55,975 bases of DNA from a virus. The stretch spans positions 1-55,975 of the IMG/VR virus record IMGVR_UViG_3300002933_000012. One strand, written 5' to 3'. The stretch's first letter is position 1; each line of letters begins with the position of its first letter. A program made the position numbers and the translations under genes. Shown here in pieces: positions 19,650-25,679 of the stretch. A model generated the notes under the pieces. That model searched no databases. It had not been told where the DNA came from and saw nothing but the letters and a program-made list of their open reading frames with translations.

Positions 19650-20378
19650 ATGCTGAAGCCAAAACCAAAGTGGCTGCAAAGGGTAACCCCATCTGGCACA
19701 TGGGTTACACTTGCCCCACATATATACTATCCAACTTATATTACTAAACCTGAGTTGTATCCGGACATTATTGCTCATGAAGAAGTTCATGTTCGCCAAC
19801 AGACCGCCATGGGACTTAAGAAATGGCTCTCTCGTTATCTTGTTGATAAAGAGTTTAGAATGCACCAGGAATGCGAAGCCGCCGCCGCTCAAGTAATTGA
19901 AGGGACGGATGACGAGGAATATATCATTAAGATGTTCCAGTCAATGCTTAACACATCAACTTATTTCTTCTGTGATGCCAGTCCTGAATCCGTAAAGGAG
20001 ACAATTAAGCATTATGTCGGCCTATATCATACAGTAGCAGAAAATCCTGTTATTAAAAAACAGAAGAAATTGGATGCTTTGTGGGCTGCTACTTCTTGGT
20101 ATACTCCAACTTGGACCAAAAATACTTATCCACTAGCAACTTGGGAGAGCAAGTATAAAACTACTCCTTCCTCTAGATCTCTCTATGAAGATGTTTATGA
20201 GGATCTGTACCCGGTCTTACAGAAAGATGGTACCACCGGCTACTACTCCCACTCTGAATTGAGTAATAATCAAAATAGGAGGACAGATGAAGATGGTCAA
20301 GACGCCAATGGAAAAACCGATAAGTATTCTTGGTATCAGGATCCCATCCTTATGGAAAATTACCTGGACAGATACTGA
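19650..20378 (+). CDS. Putative zinc metallopeptidase (HExxH)
   Basis: 242 residues, own promoter and SD (AAGGAGG). IIAHEEVHVRQQ at about residues 47-58 has the HExxH zinc motif, and QECEAAAAQ at about residues 76-84 supplies a possible third ligand Glu in a second helix, the gluzincin layout. No signal peptide, so it probably acts in the infected cell or particle. The C-terminal 100 residues are Tyr/Trp-rich and unknown. The substrate cannot be inferred; alternatively a structural protein that has kept the zinc fold. Confidence 0.6.
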   Translation: MLKPKPKWLQRVTPSGTWVTLAPHIYYPTYITKPELYPDIIAHEEVHVRQQTAMGLKKWLSRYLVDKEFRMHQECEAAAAQVIEGTDDEEYIIKMFQSMLNTSTYFFCDASPESVKETIKHYVGLYHTVAENPVIKKQKKLDALWAATSWYTPTWTKNTYPLATWESKYKTTPSSRSLYEDVYEDLYPVLQKDGTTGYYSHSELSNNQNRRTDEDGQDANGKTDKYSWYQDPILMENYLDRY

Positions 20379-20447
20379 GAGTAATTCAGATATAAATTTT
20401 ATATACGGGTTAAAATAGCAAAGAACTTAGTAAAGAATCATTATCAG

Positions 20448-20462
20448 ATGGTAAAATACCAT
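20448..20462. repeat. Perfect inverted repeat overlapping a -10-like box
   Basis: ATGGTA-AAA-TACCAT, directly upstream of the SD (AAAGGAG) of the gene at 20479. The centre contains TAAAAT. It could be an operator site for a dimeric repressor or a weak hairpin in the leader. Confidence 0.4.
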
Positions 20463-20478
20463 TTTAAAGGAGAAATAA

Positions 20479-20787
20479 ATGGATCACGGTGTCCCTCTTA
20501 AGCACGAAATCAAGCAGTATCTTCACGGAAAGAACGGAGAACGAACAGCCCTATTCGTGGCCTTCGCTGATGAACAGGGTCAAGTTCGTTGTGGCTATTC
20601 CAAGAGAGCCAAGGCTGACAAGAAGTGGGATGATGTCCTCTCCCATCAGATTGCCTATGGACGAGCTTATAAGCGCAATTTTACCCCGCTTGACAAGATT
20701 CCCCCTAGTATTAAGAACGATTATATTAAGTTCTTAAATCGCGTGGTCGGATATTTCAAGCTGGCCGAGGACACAAACGTTAAATAA
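20479..20787 (+). CDS. Unknown small basic protein (102 aa)
   Basis: Good SD (AAAGGAGAAATAA). The protein is basic and soluble; segments FVAFADEQGQVRCGYSKRAK and VLSHQIAYGRAYKRN suggest a small alpha/beta fold. Codons are C/G-ending more often than neighbours, suggesting high expression. Family not recognised. Confidence 0.55.
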   Translation: MDHGVPLKHEIKQYLHGKNGERTALFVAFADEQGQVRCGYSKRAKADKKWDDVLSHQIAYGRAYKRNFTPLDKIPPSIKNDYIKFLNRVVGYFKLAEDTNVK

Positions 20788-20819
20788 ACAAACTATAGGA
20801 ATATTCATTAAGGCACGTT

Positions 20820-21215
20820 ATGAACATTCCACTGACAGGGGTTAGACATATTGACATGGATCACTCTGCCATCATTAATATGTTGGATGAGTTGAATAAC
20901 CACCTTGATGGTGCATTTAATTTGAATGAAACAGAATATACTGACATCCTGCTTCACATTTTGGACTATTGCTCTCGACATTGCAGAGAAGAAGAGTCTA
21001 CTATGCACAAGATTAACTATCCAGGAATATCTTTTCACCATGATAAACACACGGAGATGATCTTTGCTATAAAAGATTGTCTCCGTGCTACAATGGAGAG
21101 AAAGATTACCAGGAAAGAAAACGTTCAAAAATGCAGAGAAATTATTTACGATCATATTACCAGATGTGACTCGTCTTTTGCCACTTTTTGTAAGGAACAT
21201 GACATTTATTTATAA
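20820..21215 (+). CDS. Hemerythrin-like di-iron protein
   Basis: 131 residues. All seven ligands of the hemerythrin four-helix bundle are present with textbook spacing: H15 in DMDHSAI, H54 and E58 in HCREE, H73 and H77 in HHDKH, and H112 with D117 in DHITRCD. Such proteins bind O2 reversibly at a di-iron centre, or sense or buffer oxygen, iron or NO. No extra domains or signal peptide, so a single-domain cytoplasmic bacteriohemerythrin. It lies in a string of accessory genes between the metallopeptidase and the lysis-type genes. SD is weak (AAGG). A phage-borne complete hemerythrin is uncommon. Confidence 0.88.
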   Translation: MNIPLTGVRHIDMDHSAIINMLDELNNHLDGAFNLNETEYTDILLHILDYCSRHCREEESTMHKINYPGISFHHDKHTEMIFAIKDCLRATMERKITRKENVQKCREIIYDHITRCDSSFATFCKEHDIYL

Positions 21216-21225
21216 GGGTTTACCA

Positions 21226-21603
21226 ATGACTTGGATTTCAGATCTAAAAATTAAATATCCTATGTTTAAAGACATTTATCCTTACAACTTTGGTGTTGGA
21301 GATGGTTGGCGAGATCTTATAGAACAATTATGCTTTGATCTTAGTAAATTAAATATCAAAGTTGTGCAAGTAAAAGAAAAATTTGGTGGTTTGCGTTTCT
21401 ATGTAGACGCTAAGAGTCAGAAGACCTCCGAAAAAGCCTACAAACTCATTTCTGCCGCAGAAGATAAATCCTTTATCATTTGTGAAACTTGTGGCGCAGC
21501 GGGTTCTCTGAGAAATCGAAGGGGTTGGCTCTCGACTCTTTGCGATGACTGCTTTAAGAAAGGCCCCAAATATGACCACGATAGCGAATCTAACAATAAC
21601 TGA
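21226..21603 (+). CDS. Small zinc-ribbon protein (EKFGGLRFY family)
   Basis: 125 residues from ATG 21226 (SD AAGGG). Contains VKEKFGGLRFYVD, a helix with KLISAAEDKS, and a zinc ribbon CETCGAAGSLRNRRGW...CDDC. This layout is common in phage and bacterial hypothetical proteins; function unknown. Its end overlaps the start of the next gene. Confidence 0.6.
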   Translation: MTWISDLKIKYPMFKDIYPYNFGVGDGWRDLIEQLCFDLSKLNIKVVQVKEKFGGLRFYVDAKSQKTSEKAYKLISAAEDKSFIICETCGAAGSLRNRRGWLSTLCDDCFKKGPKYDHDSESNNN

Positions 21604-22246
21604 TTTAACTATGCTTGCGGTAGTTGAAACATTTGAGAATGGTAGACCCAATCTCTTTGGTCAGACTTACTTTAATCCAAATACTCATGAACTTTCTGGG
21701 GGATTACTCATGGCCTCCTTTCTTTCTGGGACTATGGGTAAGTTATTGACCGCTTATCAGCTTGCAGGAGGTTCTCATATTGATTCCCCTTTTATCGATT
21801 CAGCTACTTCAAAAATACCTGATCCGACCAAAATTGATGTGGTGACATTCCGAAATCAATTCAAGGAAGCCGCCGCTGATCCTATTATGATGACTACCCA
21901 GAAAAATTTTTTCGCTTCTCAATTTCTTGATACAGCCAAAGGAAGAGCCGCTCAGATGGGTATTACAGAACCTCTAGGAGTTCTCACAATCTTAGACTCA
22001 ACGGTTCAAGGTGGATTGCATTCGGTGATTTCGTTTATGAAGGCCCAAGATCTTAATCAGTGGGAATGGGTCCGTCAATATGTAGCGGCTCGTAAGATTT
22101 GGCTTTCTTCCAGGACTACTACGGTTGGAACAGTATATAGAATGAATGTCATTCAAAGTTTCATTGACGCGAACAACTGGAAATTGGGTTTACCCTTGAA
22201 TGTTTTCTCTCAGAGATATATAATTACTGAACAGGACGTTTTATGA
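21572..22246 (+). CDS. GH46 chitosanase-like glycoside hydrolase, candidate endolysin
   Basis: 224 residues from ATG 21572 (AAAGG, 8 nt spacing); an upstream ATG at 21545 would deepen the overlap with the preceding gene. The start LTMLAVVETFENGRPN resembles the GH46 motif in which the Glu of FENG is the catalytic acid. The middle MTTQKNFFASQFLDTAKGRA and GVLTILDSTVQGG match the lysozyme-like core (Q-x-x-F, L-D-x-x-V-Q-G-G). It would cut glucosaminyl bonds, here most likely in cell-wall material. No signal peptide. The next gene overlaps by ATGA and encodes a small membrane protein, as in lysis cassettes. Confidence 0.6.
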   Translation: MTTIANLTITDLTMLAVVETFENGRPNLFGQTYFNPNTHELSGGLLMASFLSGTMGKLLTAYQLAGGSHIDSPFIDSATSKIPDPTKIDVVTFRNQFKEAAADPIMMTTQKNFFASQFLDTAKGRAAQMGITEPLGVLTILDSTVQGGLHSVISFMKAQDLNQWEWVRQYVAARKIWLSSRTTTVGTVYRMNVIQSFIDANNWKLGLPLNVFSQRYIITEQDVL

Positions 22247-22416
22247 TTTCTTTTTATCAGAAGATGTTAGAGAACCCTTGGCAGACGATTGAGATTGCTT
22301 CTATCATTATTCTTCTTGTCAATGTTCATTTTCTTCAAAAAAGGCTTCTGTTTATTGAGAGTTTGACCCATCAGCATCGTTCGGACCAACTCCTGATAGA
22401 AGAAAATCAAAAATAA
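22243..22416 (+). CDS. Small single-TM protein, candidate holin/lysis accessory
   Basis: 57 residues: MISFYQKMLENPWQ, then a hydrophobic helix IEIASIIILLVNVHFL (about residues 16-31), then a charged tail ending EENQK. It starts by ATGA overlap with the hydrolase stop, a classical lysis-gene arrangement. One TM with N-out or N-in topology would fit a class III-type holin or pinholin. Role inferred from size, topology and neighbour. Confidence 0.5.
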   Translation: MISFYQKMLENPWQTIEIASIIILLVNVHFLQKRLLFIESLTHQHRSDQLLIEENQK

Positions 22417-22417
22417 A

Positions 22418-22448
22418 CTGCCACAAATTTTCAGACTTTGAGTATAAT
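22418..22448 (+). promoter_or_regulatory. Promoter of the shared phage class, drives RNA island
   Basis: CTGCCACAAA block, 15 nt, TATAAT at 22443-22448. No start codon with an SD follows; what follows is structured RNA and tRNA genes. Confidence 0.75.
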
Positions 22449-22454
22449 ACATAC

Positions 22455-22797
22455 AGAGGGCAGCATCAGGGTGCAGCACTCATTCCTTGACAACATTATA
22501 TGATAAGTGTAATAAATTTTGCTTGGTGCGCTAATTCGCACCTAAATCGCTGATGTTTTGCGTCTAGCTAAAGAGAGTCGCGTTCTCTAGCATTCACTAA
22601 TTAGTCCACCCAACCGTAACTCCAGACTGCTCGACCTTCCCGGTTGAAGTAGGTGCATAAGTGGAGCTAGTGGATATCAGCACATGACGGTGAATTTTTA
22701 ACTCTTACTGATTCCTGTAAGCAACAGGGTATGGTTCATTCGGTAGACCGGATGCCAAAAGTTATGCAGACATAGGGCCTGTCCAGTAAGATTCCTC
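22455..22797 (+). ncRNA. Structured noncoding RNA upstream of tRNAs
   Basis: About 340 nt between a strong promoter and the first tRNA with no supported ORF. Helices seen directly: GGTGCG (22525-22530) with CGCACC (22537-22542); GCTGAT (22549-22554) with ATCAGC (22676-22681), enclosing AGAGA/TCTCT (22572-22588) and CTCCA/TGGAG (22620-22666); CTTAC/GTAAG near 22705-22721; and CATTCGG-TAGA-CCGGATG (22737-22754), a 7-bp tetraloop hairpin. The set forms a multi-branched RNA. It may be an independent RNA, a leader processed off the tRNAs, or the 5' part of the large RNA downstream. Confidence 0.6.
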
Positions 22798-22883
22798 CCT
22801 CCCTTTGCCACACGGTGATGGCAGTGGCCTTTTAAGTCACCTTCCGTAAGGAATAGCGGGTTCAACTCCCGTGGGGAGGACCA
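22798..22883 (+). tRNA. tRNA-Lys(UUU) with an extended variable arm
   Basis: Acceptor CCTCCCT pairs with GGGGAGG, followed by A and encoded CCA. D-arm GCC...GGC; anticodon stem GTGGC/GTCAC with loop CTTTTAA gives anticodon UUU; T-arm GCGGG-TTCAACT-CCCGT. The variable region is about 15 nt and forms TTCC-GTAA-GGAA, a class II-type arm not expected for tRNA-Lys, which normally has a 4-5 nt variable loop. A second, ordinary tRNA-Lys(UUU) is at 29353. Confidence 0.75.
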
Positions 22884-22889
22884 TTCAAT

Positions 22890-22992
22890 GCGCCTATAGT
22901 TTAATGGTAGAACAGTTGGCCTATACCCAACCACCGAAAGGTAGCCGCTAGATGTGCGGAGTGTCTTGGTTCAAATCCAGGTGGGCGTACCA
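22890..22992 (+). tRNA. tRNA (anticodon UAU, Ile-like) with ~33-nt variable-region insertion
   Basis: Acceptor GCGCCTA / TGGGCGT plus A-CCA; D-arm GTTT-AATGGTA-GAAC; anticodon stem GTTGG/CCAAC with loop CCTATAC; T-arm CTTGG-TTCAAAT-CCAGG. The loop reads UAU as anticodon but position 33 is C, not the near-universal U. Between CCAAC and the T-stem lie about 33 nt with two mini-hairpins, ACC-GAAA-GGT and CCGC-TAGATGT-GCGG. Either a tRNA with an extraordinary variable arm, an unprocessed insertion, or a tRNA-shaped RNA with another job. Confidence 0.65.
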
Positions 22993-23044
22993 AAATAAGG
23001 AATCGAACTTCTAGACTTTCTGATTCATAATTAATGAGGTTCGT

Positions 23045-23617
23045 ATGCAATGTAAAAAATGTGGGGCAGAGTTCACTCCAGGAAAAGGGCTAAAGAGCTT
23101 CTGTAGCTTAAAATGTAGAAATTCTCAAAATTTTAGTGAAGAGAGTAAAAAACTCAAATCATTAAAAAATAAAGAGTTTCATGCTTCTTTAACTGAAGAG
23201 GAACTTGTAAGACTAAAAGATAAACTAGATAAAATGAGAGAAAAGAGAACCACCAGATTTGATTACCTGTTTTCCAAAAAGTTTGAAGACTTGGCTTGGG
23301 ATTCTAAAAGAGCCAGAGTTATTGTTGAACAAGAGTTGAAATGTAATAGATGTAAGATTGATTCTTGGTTTGGCCTTCCAATTACTCTAGAAGTAGATCA
23401 TAAAAATGGGAACAACAATGATGATTCAAGAGAAAATCTTGAGGGTCTGTGCCCAAACTGCCATAGTCAAACTCCAACTTGGAGAGGTAGGCATGAAAAT
23501 AATAAACAAAAGAATCTTAAAATGATTAGAGTTCAGAAAGTTCTTGAAGAGATCGTTGCTAGAGATAGTGACCCAGCAGCATTTTCCAGTACACAGCAGC
23601 ACAAAAGCAAAAAGTGA
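23045..23617 (+). CDS. HNH endonuclease (probable homing type)
   Basis: 190 residues. N-terminal zinc ribbon CKKCGAEF...CSLKCRNSQN, a Lys/Glu-rich linker, then an HNH module: CNRC, EVDHKNGNNNDD with the DH pair, N in ENLEGLCPNCHSQT. The CxxC pairs bind structural zinc. HNH nucleases nick or cut DNA and often move genes near tRNAs. Located between tRNAs and the large noncoding RNA, with a weak SD (GAGG) before ATG 23045. It is likely an invading mobile gene. Confidence 0.82.
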   Translation: MQCKKCGAEFTPGKGLKSFCSLKCRNSQNFSEESKKLKSLKNKEFHASLTEEELVRLKDKLDKMREKRTTRFDYLFSKKFEDLAWDSKRARVIVEQELKCNRCKIDSWFGLPITLEVDHKNGNNNDDSRENLEGLCPNCHSQTPTWRGRHENNKQKNLKMIRVQKVLEEIVARDSDPAAFSSTQQHKSKK

Positions 23618-23619
23618 AG

Positions 23620-24275
23620 GAGAAACAACAGACCTCCCTTTTGTCGGGAATAACGCCATGTTGTAAAGGTCAATGGCTTGCTTTTGTGAAACTGGACGAG
23701 AACTAGCGCGATAGCAAATGAGCAGGTTTGCGACCTAGCCGCTAGCTAGTCAGGAGCCTTCGCAAAGCCACCTGGAGCAACTCGTAAAACTCCAAAAAGT
23801 ATCTTGGTGCTACACTGAGGGAGGCACGTTGTAAGCTCCCGGTCACAGGAACTACGCTGCAAAATCCAAGACTCACCCTGGACAGGCATGAAGACCAGGG
23901 ATGTAAATCAGGGTGCCATAACTCGTAAGGGCTGGCGATGAGAAAGGAAGTTGATAGATCGGCAACCACCCAAAAAAATCTAAGGTCGGATGTTTCAGTT
24001 GAGAGGCTGAAATGAGCAAAATGACAGTGGGGGAGAGGTCAACAAGACTCAAACGAGAACTCACCATCCGACTAACACGTTTCTTACTGGTCCCATTCAC
24101 GGTAAGCTGGAGAAAACGGCTACTTGTTCCTGAAACGATAGGGAACTAACAATCCAGAACCAAGCTGATTGATGCAAAGAAGTTGAATGGGTAATCGTAA
24201 CGGATACTTGGGACGGAGAAAATGGGGGACCGTGATTACATGAAGCCCATAACAGAGAAACCCAAGACAAATCTT
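23620..24275 (+). ncRNA. Large (~650 nt) highly structured noncoding RNA
   Basis: No supported ORF, visibly more GC-rich than neighbours, many complementary pairs. Seen directly: GCCAT/ATGGC (23655/23673); GGGAG/CTCCC (23819/23836); CACCCTG/CAGGGTG (23874/23909) with CCTGG/CCAGG as an alternative; an 8-bp perfect helix GTCGGATG/CATCCGAC (23985/24065) that encloses TTTCAG/CTGAAA; CTTAC/GTAAG (about 24083/24101); GTTCC/GGAAC (about 24126/24142); GTAATC-(gta)-ACGG with CCGT-GATTAC (24191/24230); and CTTGGG (24207) with CCCAAG (24261), which crosses the last helix as a pseudoknot. The setting (phage, beside tRNAs and an HNH gene) resembles GOLLD/ROOL RNAs. Boundaries are approximate. Confidence 0.7.
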
Positions 24276-24282
24276 TCCGCTA

Positions 24283-24312
24283 CGTTTATTTTTCTAAAAA
24301 TTGGGTATTAAC
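24283..24312 (+). promoter_or_regulatory. Promoter-like element with TTGGGTATTAAC
   Basis: TATTAA at 24306-24311 in the context AATTGGGTATTAAC. Close copies (AATTGAGTATTAAC) stand before genes at 29021 and 32119. A TACGTTT stretch lies about 23 nt upstream and is partly matched in front of the 28974 copy. Probably an extended -10 variant. Confidence 0.45.
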
Positions 24313-24329
24313 ACACATAGGAGCAATAC

Positions 24330-24347
24330 ATGAGTCGTTTCACCTGA
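24330..24347 (+). CDS. Five-codon leader ORF
   Basis: ATG-AGT-CGT-TTC-ACC-TGA (MSRFT) with a fitting SD (TAGGAG). It ends 3 nt before a hairpin that covers the SD of the next gene, so ribosomes translating it could open or leave that hairpin. Confidence 0.35.
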   Translation: MSRFT

Positions 24348-24350
24348 ATA

Positions 24351-24376
24351 ACCTCCAACGCTTAACGTTTGGAGGT
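24351..24376 (+). promoter_or_regulatory. SD-sequestering hairpin
   Basis: ACCTCCAA (24351-24358) pairs perfectly with TTGGAGGT (24369-24376). The 3' arm holds the GGAGG used by the ATG at 24382. The hairpin would keep the start closed unless melted or reached by an upstream ribosome. Confidence 0.6.
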
Positions 24377-24381
24377 GCCTT

Positions 24382-24519
24382 ATGGCCCAATCAGCAAAGC
24401 ACAGCAAGTCTGTGCAAAAGATGTCCGATGAGCAGTTGCAGTCGGTCATCAGTAGTGGCTCTCTTCTTCACGCTGCGGCTCGTTTTGAGTTGCAGAGAAG
24501 GGGGGCTAGCAGGAAGTAA
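24382..24519 (+). CDS. Small basic protein (45 aa)
   Basis: MAQSAKHSKSVQKMSDEQLQ continues to a basic end (RRGASRK). It has a perfect SD (GGAGG, 6 nt spacing) inside the 3' arm of a hairpin. The helical core LQSVISSGSLLHAAARFEL is amphipathic. Family unknown. It lies between the large RNA and tRNA-Gln. Confidence 0.6.
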   Translation: MAQSAKHSKSVQKMSDEQLQSVISSGSLLHAAARFELQRRGASRK

Positions 24520-24525
24520 CACAAG

Positions 24526-24599
24526 TGGGGTGTAGGCTAATGGTAAACCAGAACCCTTTGAAGGTTCCCTTACAGGTTCAAGTCCTGTCGCCCTAACCA
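24526..24599 (+). tRNA. tRNA-Gln(UUG)
   Basis: 74 nt: acceptor TGGGGTG / CGCCCTA, A-CCA encoded; D-arm GGCT...AACC; anticodon stem GAACC/GGTTC with loop CTTTGAA, anticodon UUG; variable loop CCTT; T-arm ACAGG-TTCAAGT-CCTGT. A normal class I tRNA. Confidence 0.85.
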
Positions 24600-24836
24600 T
24601 CAATGTCGCTGAGTTGTTGAATCCTGAAGGATTTGTATCTGCATCGCCTCAGTGGGATGAATGCTGTGAAAACATGATAAAAGGCATTGTGCATTCTCCC
24701 AATCGGTATATCCGATTCTCAGCAGCTCCATTTCTACCAAGATACCACCCCAAGTCTTACTAGACTGTTATAATGAAGGGGTTGGAACACGTTAATGGTG
24801 AACAGTTTCCAGCTTCCTGCTAAAAAGCTGGCTTAT
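24600..24836 (+). other. Spacer between tRNA-Gln and tRNA-Leu
   Basis: 237 nt with no gene that can be supported. It contains AATCGG/CCGATT (about 24703-24718), a -10-like TATAAT at 24769-24774, and CCAGC/GCTGG just before tRNA-Leu. A frame open across 24536-24763 has no usable start codon with an SD. Confidence 0.45.
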
Positions 24837-24927
24837 GGCCCCATGGTGAAATTGGTAGACACGTTGGCTTCAAATTCCAATGCGAAATAACAGTAGCGTC
24901 CCGGTTCGATTCCGGGTGGGGCTACCA
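24837..24927 (+). tRNA. tRNA-Leu(CAA)
   Basis: 91 nt class II tRNA: acceptor GGCCCCA / TGGGGCT, A-CCA; Leu-type D-arm GTGAAATTGGTAGACAC; anticodon arm TTGGC-TTCAAAT-TCCAA (one C-T mismatch at the loop end), anticodon CAA; variable arm about 19 nt (TGCGAAATAACAGTAGCGT); T-arm CCCGG-TTCGATT-CCGGG. Confidence 0.87.
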
Positions 24928-24931
24928 ACAA

Positions 24932-25627
24932 TCATCTTTTCAAGTATTTTCTGATAGCATTATCAGACACCCCAAGCTCTTTGGCTAATGCTGTGAAGTT
25001 AGAAATTTTTAGTTTATTCAATATCTCTTCTTTTGAGGGCCATTGAATTTTTGGGGAAGTTGCTCTTGAACACAAAACGCAATTATTAGCTCTTGGGCTA
25101 ATAATTTTTCCACAGACACACACTTTATGCACCTTTTGCTCTTTTGTCATTTTTATCATTTTTGGTGTCTTACGTTTATTTCTTCCAGCATGATTCACAG
25201 TTTGAGCATGACAGTTAGGGCAAATAATTCTGAGATTAGAAATAAGATTATTCTGAGGGTTGCCATCTATATGATCTAATTCAAGGGGGGCCTCTTCTCC
25301 GTTCCATTCTGTAAGGTTACAAACAGAACACTCTCTTCTAAATATACCTTCCTGGAACAATCTATTTTTTAGTTTAAACGATTGAATGGTGAATTTATTA
25401 GATAAATAGTCTTGAATATCTCTTTTTGGTTCAAATTTTCTTCCCTTGCTCCAAAGTTGACCAGTGAAATGAGAGGTATCCACATTCCACTCTTCCACGG
25501 CTCTTTTGAATCCTAAGTAAGCTCCCCCGCTTCCTGCTAAATTTAAAGTTAGCAGCACTTGACGGATACTTAATGAGTTTGCTACAACTTCTTTAAATTG
25601 TTCTTCTGTATAGCTTCTTATTTTCAT
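24932..25627 (-). CDS. HNH endonuclease on minus strand (probable homing type)
   Basis: 231 residues, one of two supported genes on the minus strand; SD GGAGGG before its ATG. Core: CSVCNLTEWNGEEAPLELDH, then IDGNPQNNLISNLRIICPNCHAQT, a complete zinc-backed HNH module. The N-terminal 90 residues contain SYTEEQFKEVVANSLSIRQV, a helix-turn-helix-like recognition region, and the C-terminus (FTALAKELGVSDNAIRKYLKR) is a second HTH. Inserted between tRNA-Leu and the next tRNA with 4 nt to spare, as expected for a tRNA-targeting mobile endonuclease. Confidence 0.85.
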   Translation of the reverse strand: MKIRSYTEEQFKEVVANSLSIRQVLLTLNLAGSGGAYLGFKRAVEEWNVDTSHFTGQLWSKGRKFEPKRDIQDYLSNKFTIQSFKLKNRLFQEGIFRRECSVCNLTEWNGEEAPLELDHIDGNPQNNLISNLRIICPNCHAQTVNHAGRNKRKTPKMIKMTKEQKVHKVCVCGKIISPRANNCVLCSRATSPKIQWPSKEEILNKLKISNFTALAKELGVSDNAIRKYLKR

Positions 25628-25679
25628 GGTAAACCCTCCATATTACATTGGAAAGTTTGTTTACCTTTTCTTTTACAAC

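Noticed and set aside
22705-22780. Possible extra tRNA upstream of the first tRNA (D-arm-like GGTT...GACC)
   Set aside because: No T-loop, no acceptor pairing with CCA; the same bases form a better simple hairpin.
23742-24100. Two ~75-codon minus-strand frames inside the large RNA
   Set aside because: No SD, no recognisable domain, and the sequence is explained by paired RNA arms.
23620-24275. Group I or II intron, RNase P RNA or tmRNA as identity for the large RNA
   Set aside because: No recognisable group I core (P7 motifs) or group II domain V, no RNase P conserved regions, no tRNA-like 3' end; no interrupted gene flanks it.
24536-24763. Open frame between tRNA-Gln and tRNA-Leu with protein-like sequence (ending RYHPKSY)
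   Set aside because: It starts inside the tRNA, has no ATG or GTG with an SD, and only a TTG or a late ATG without SD is available.
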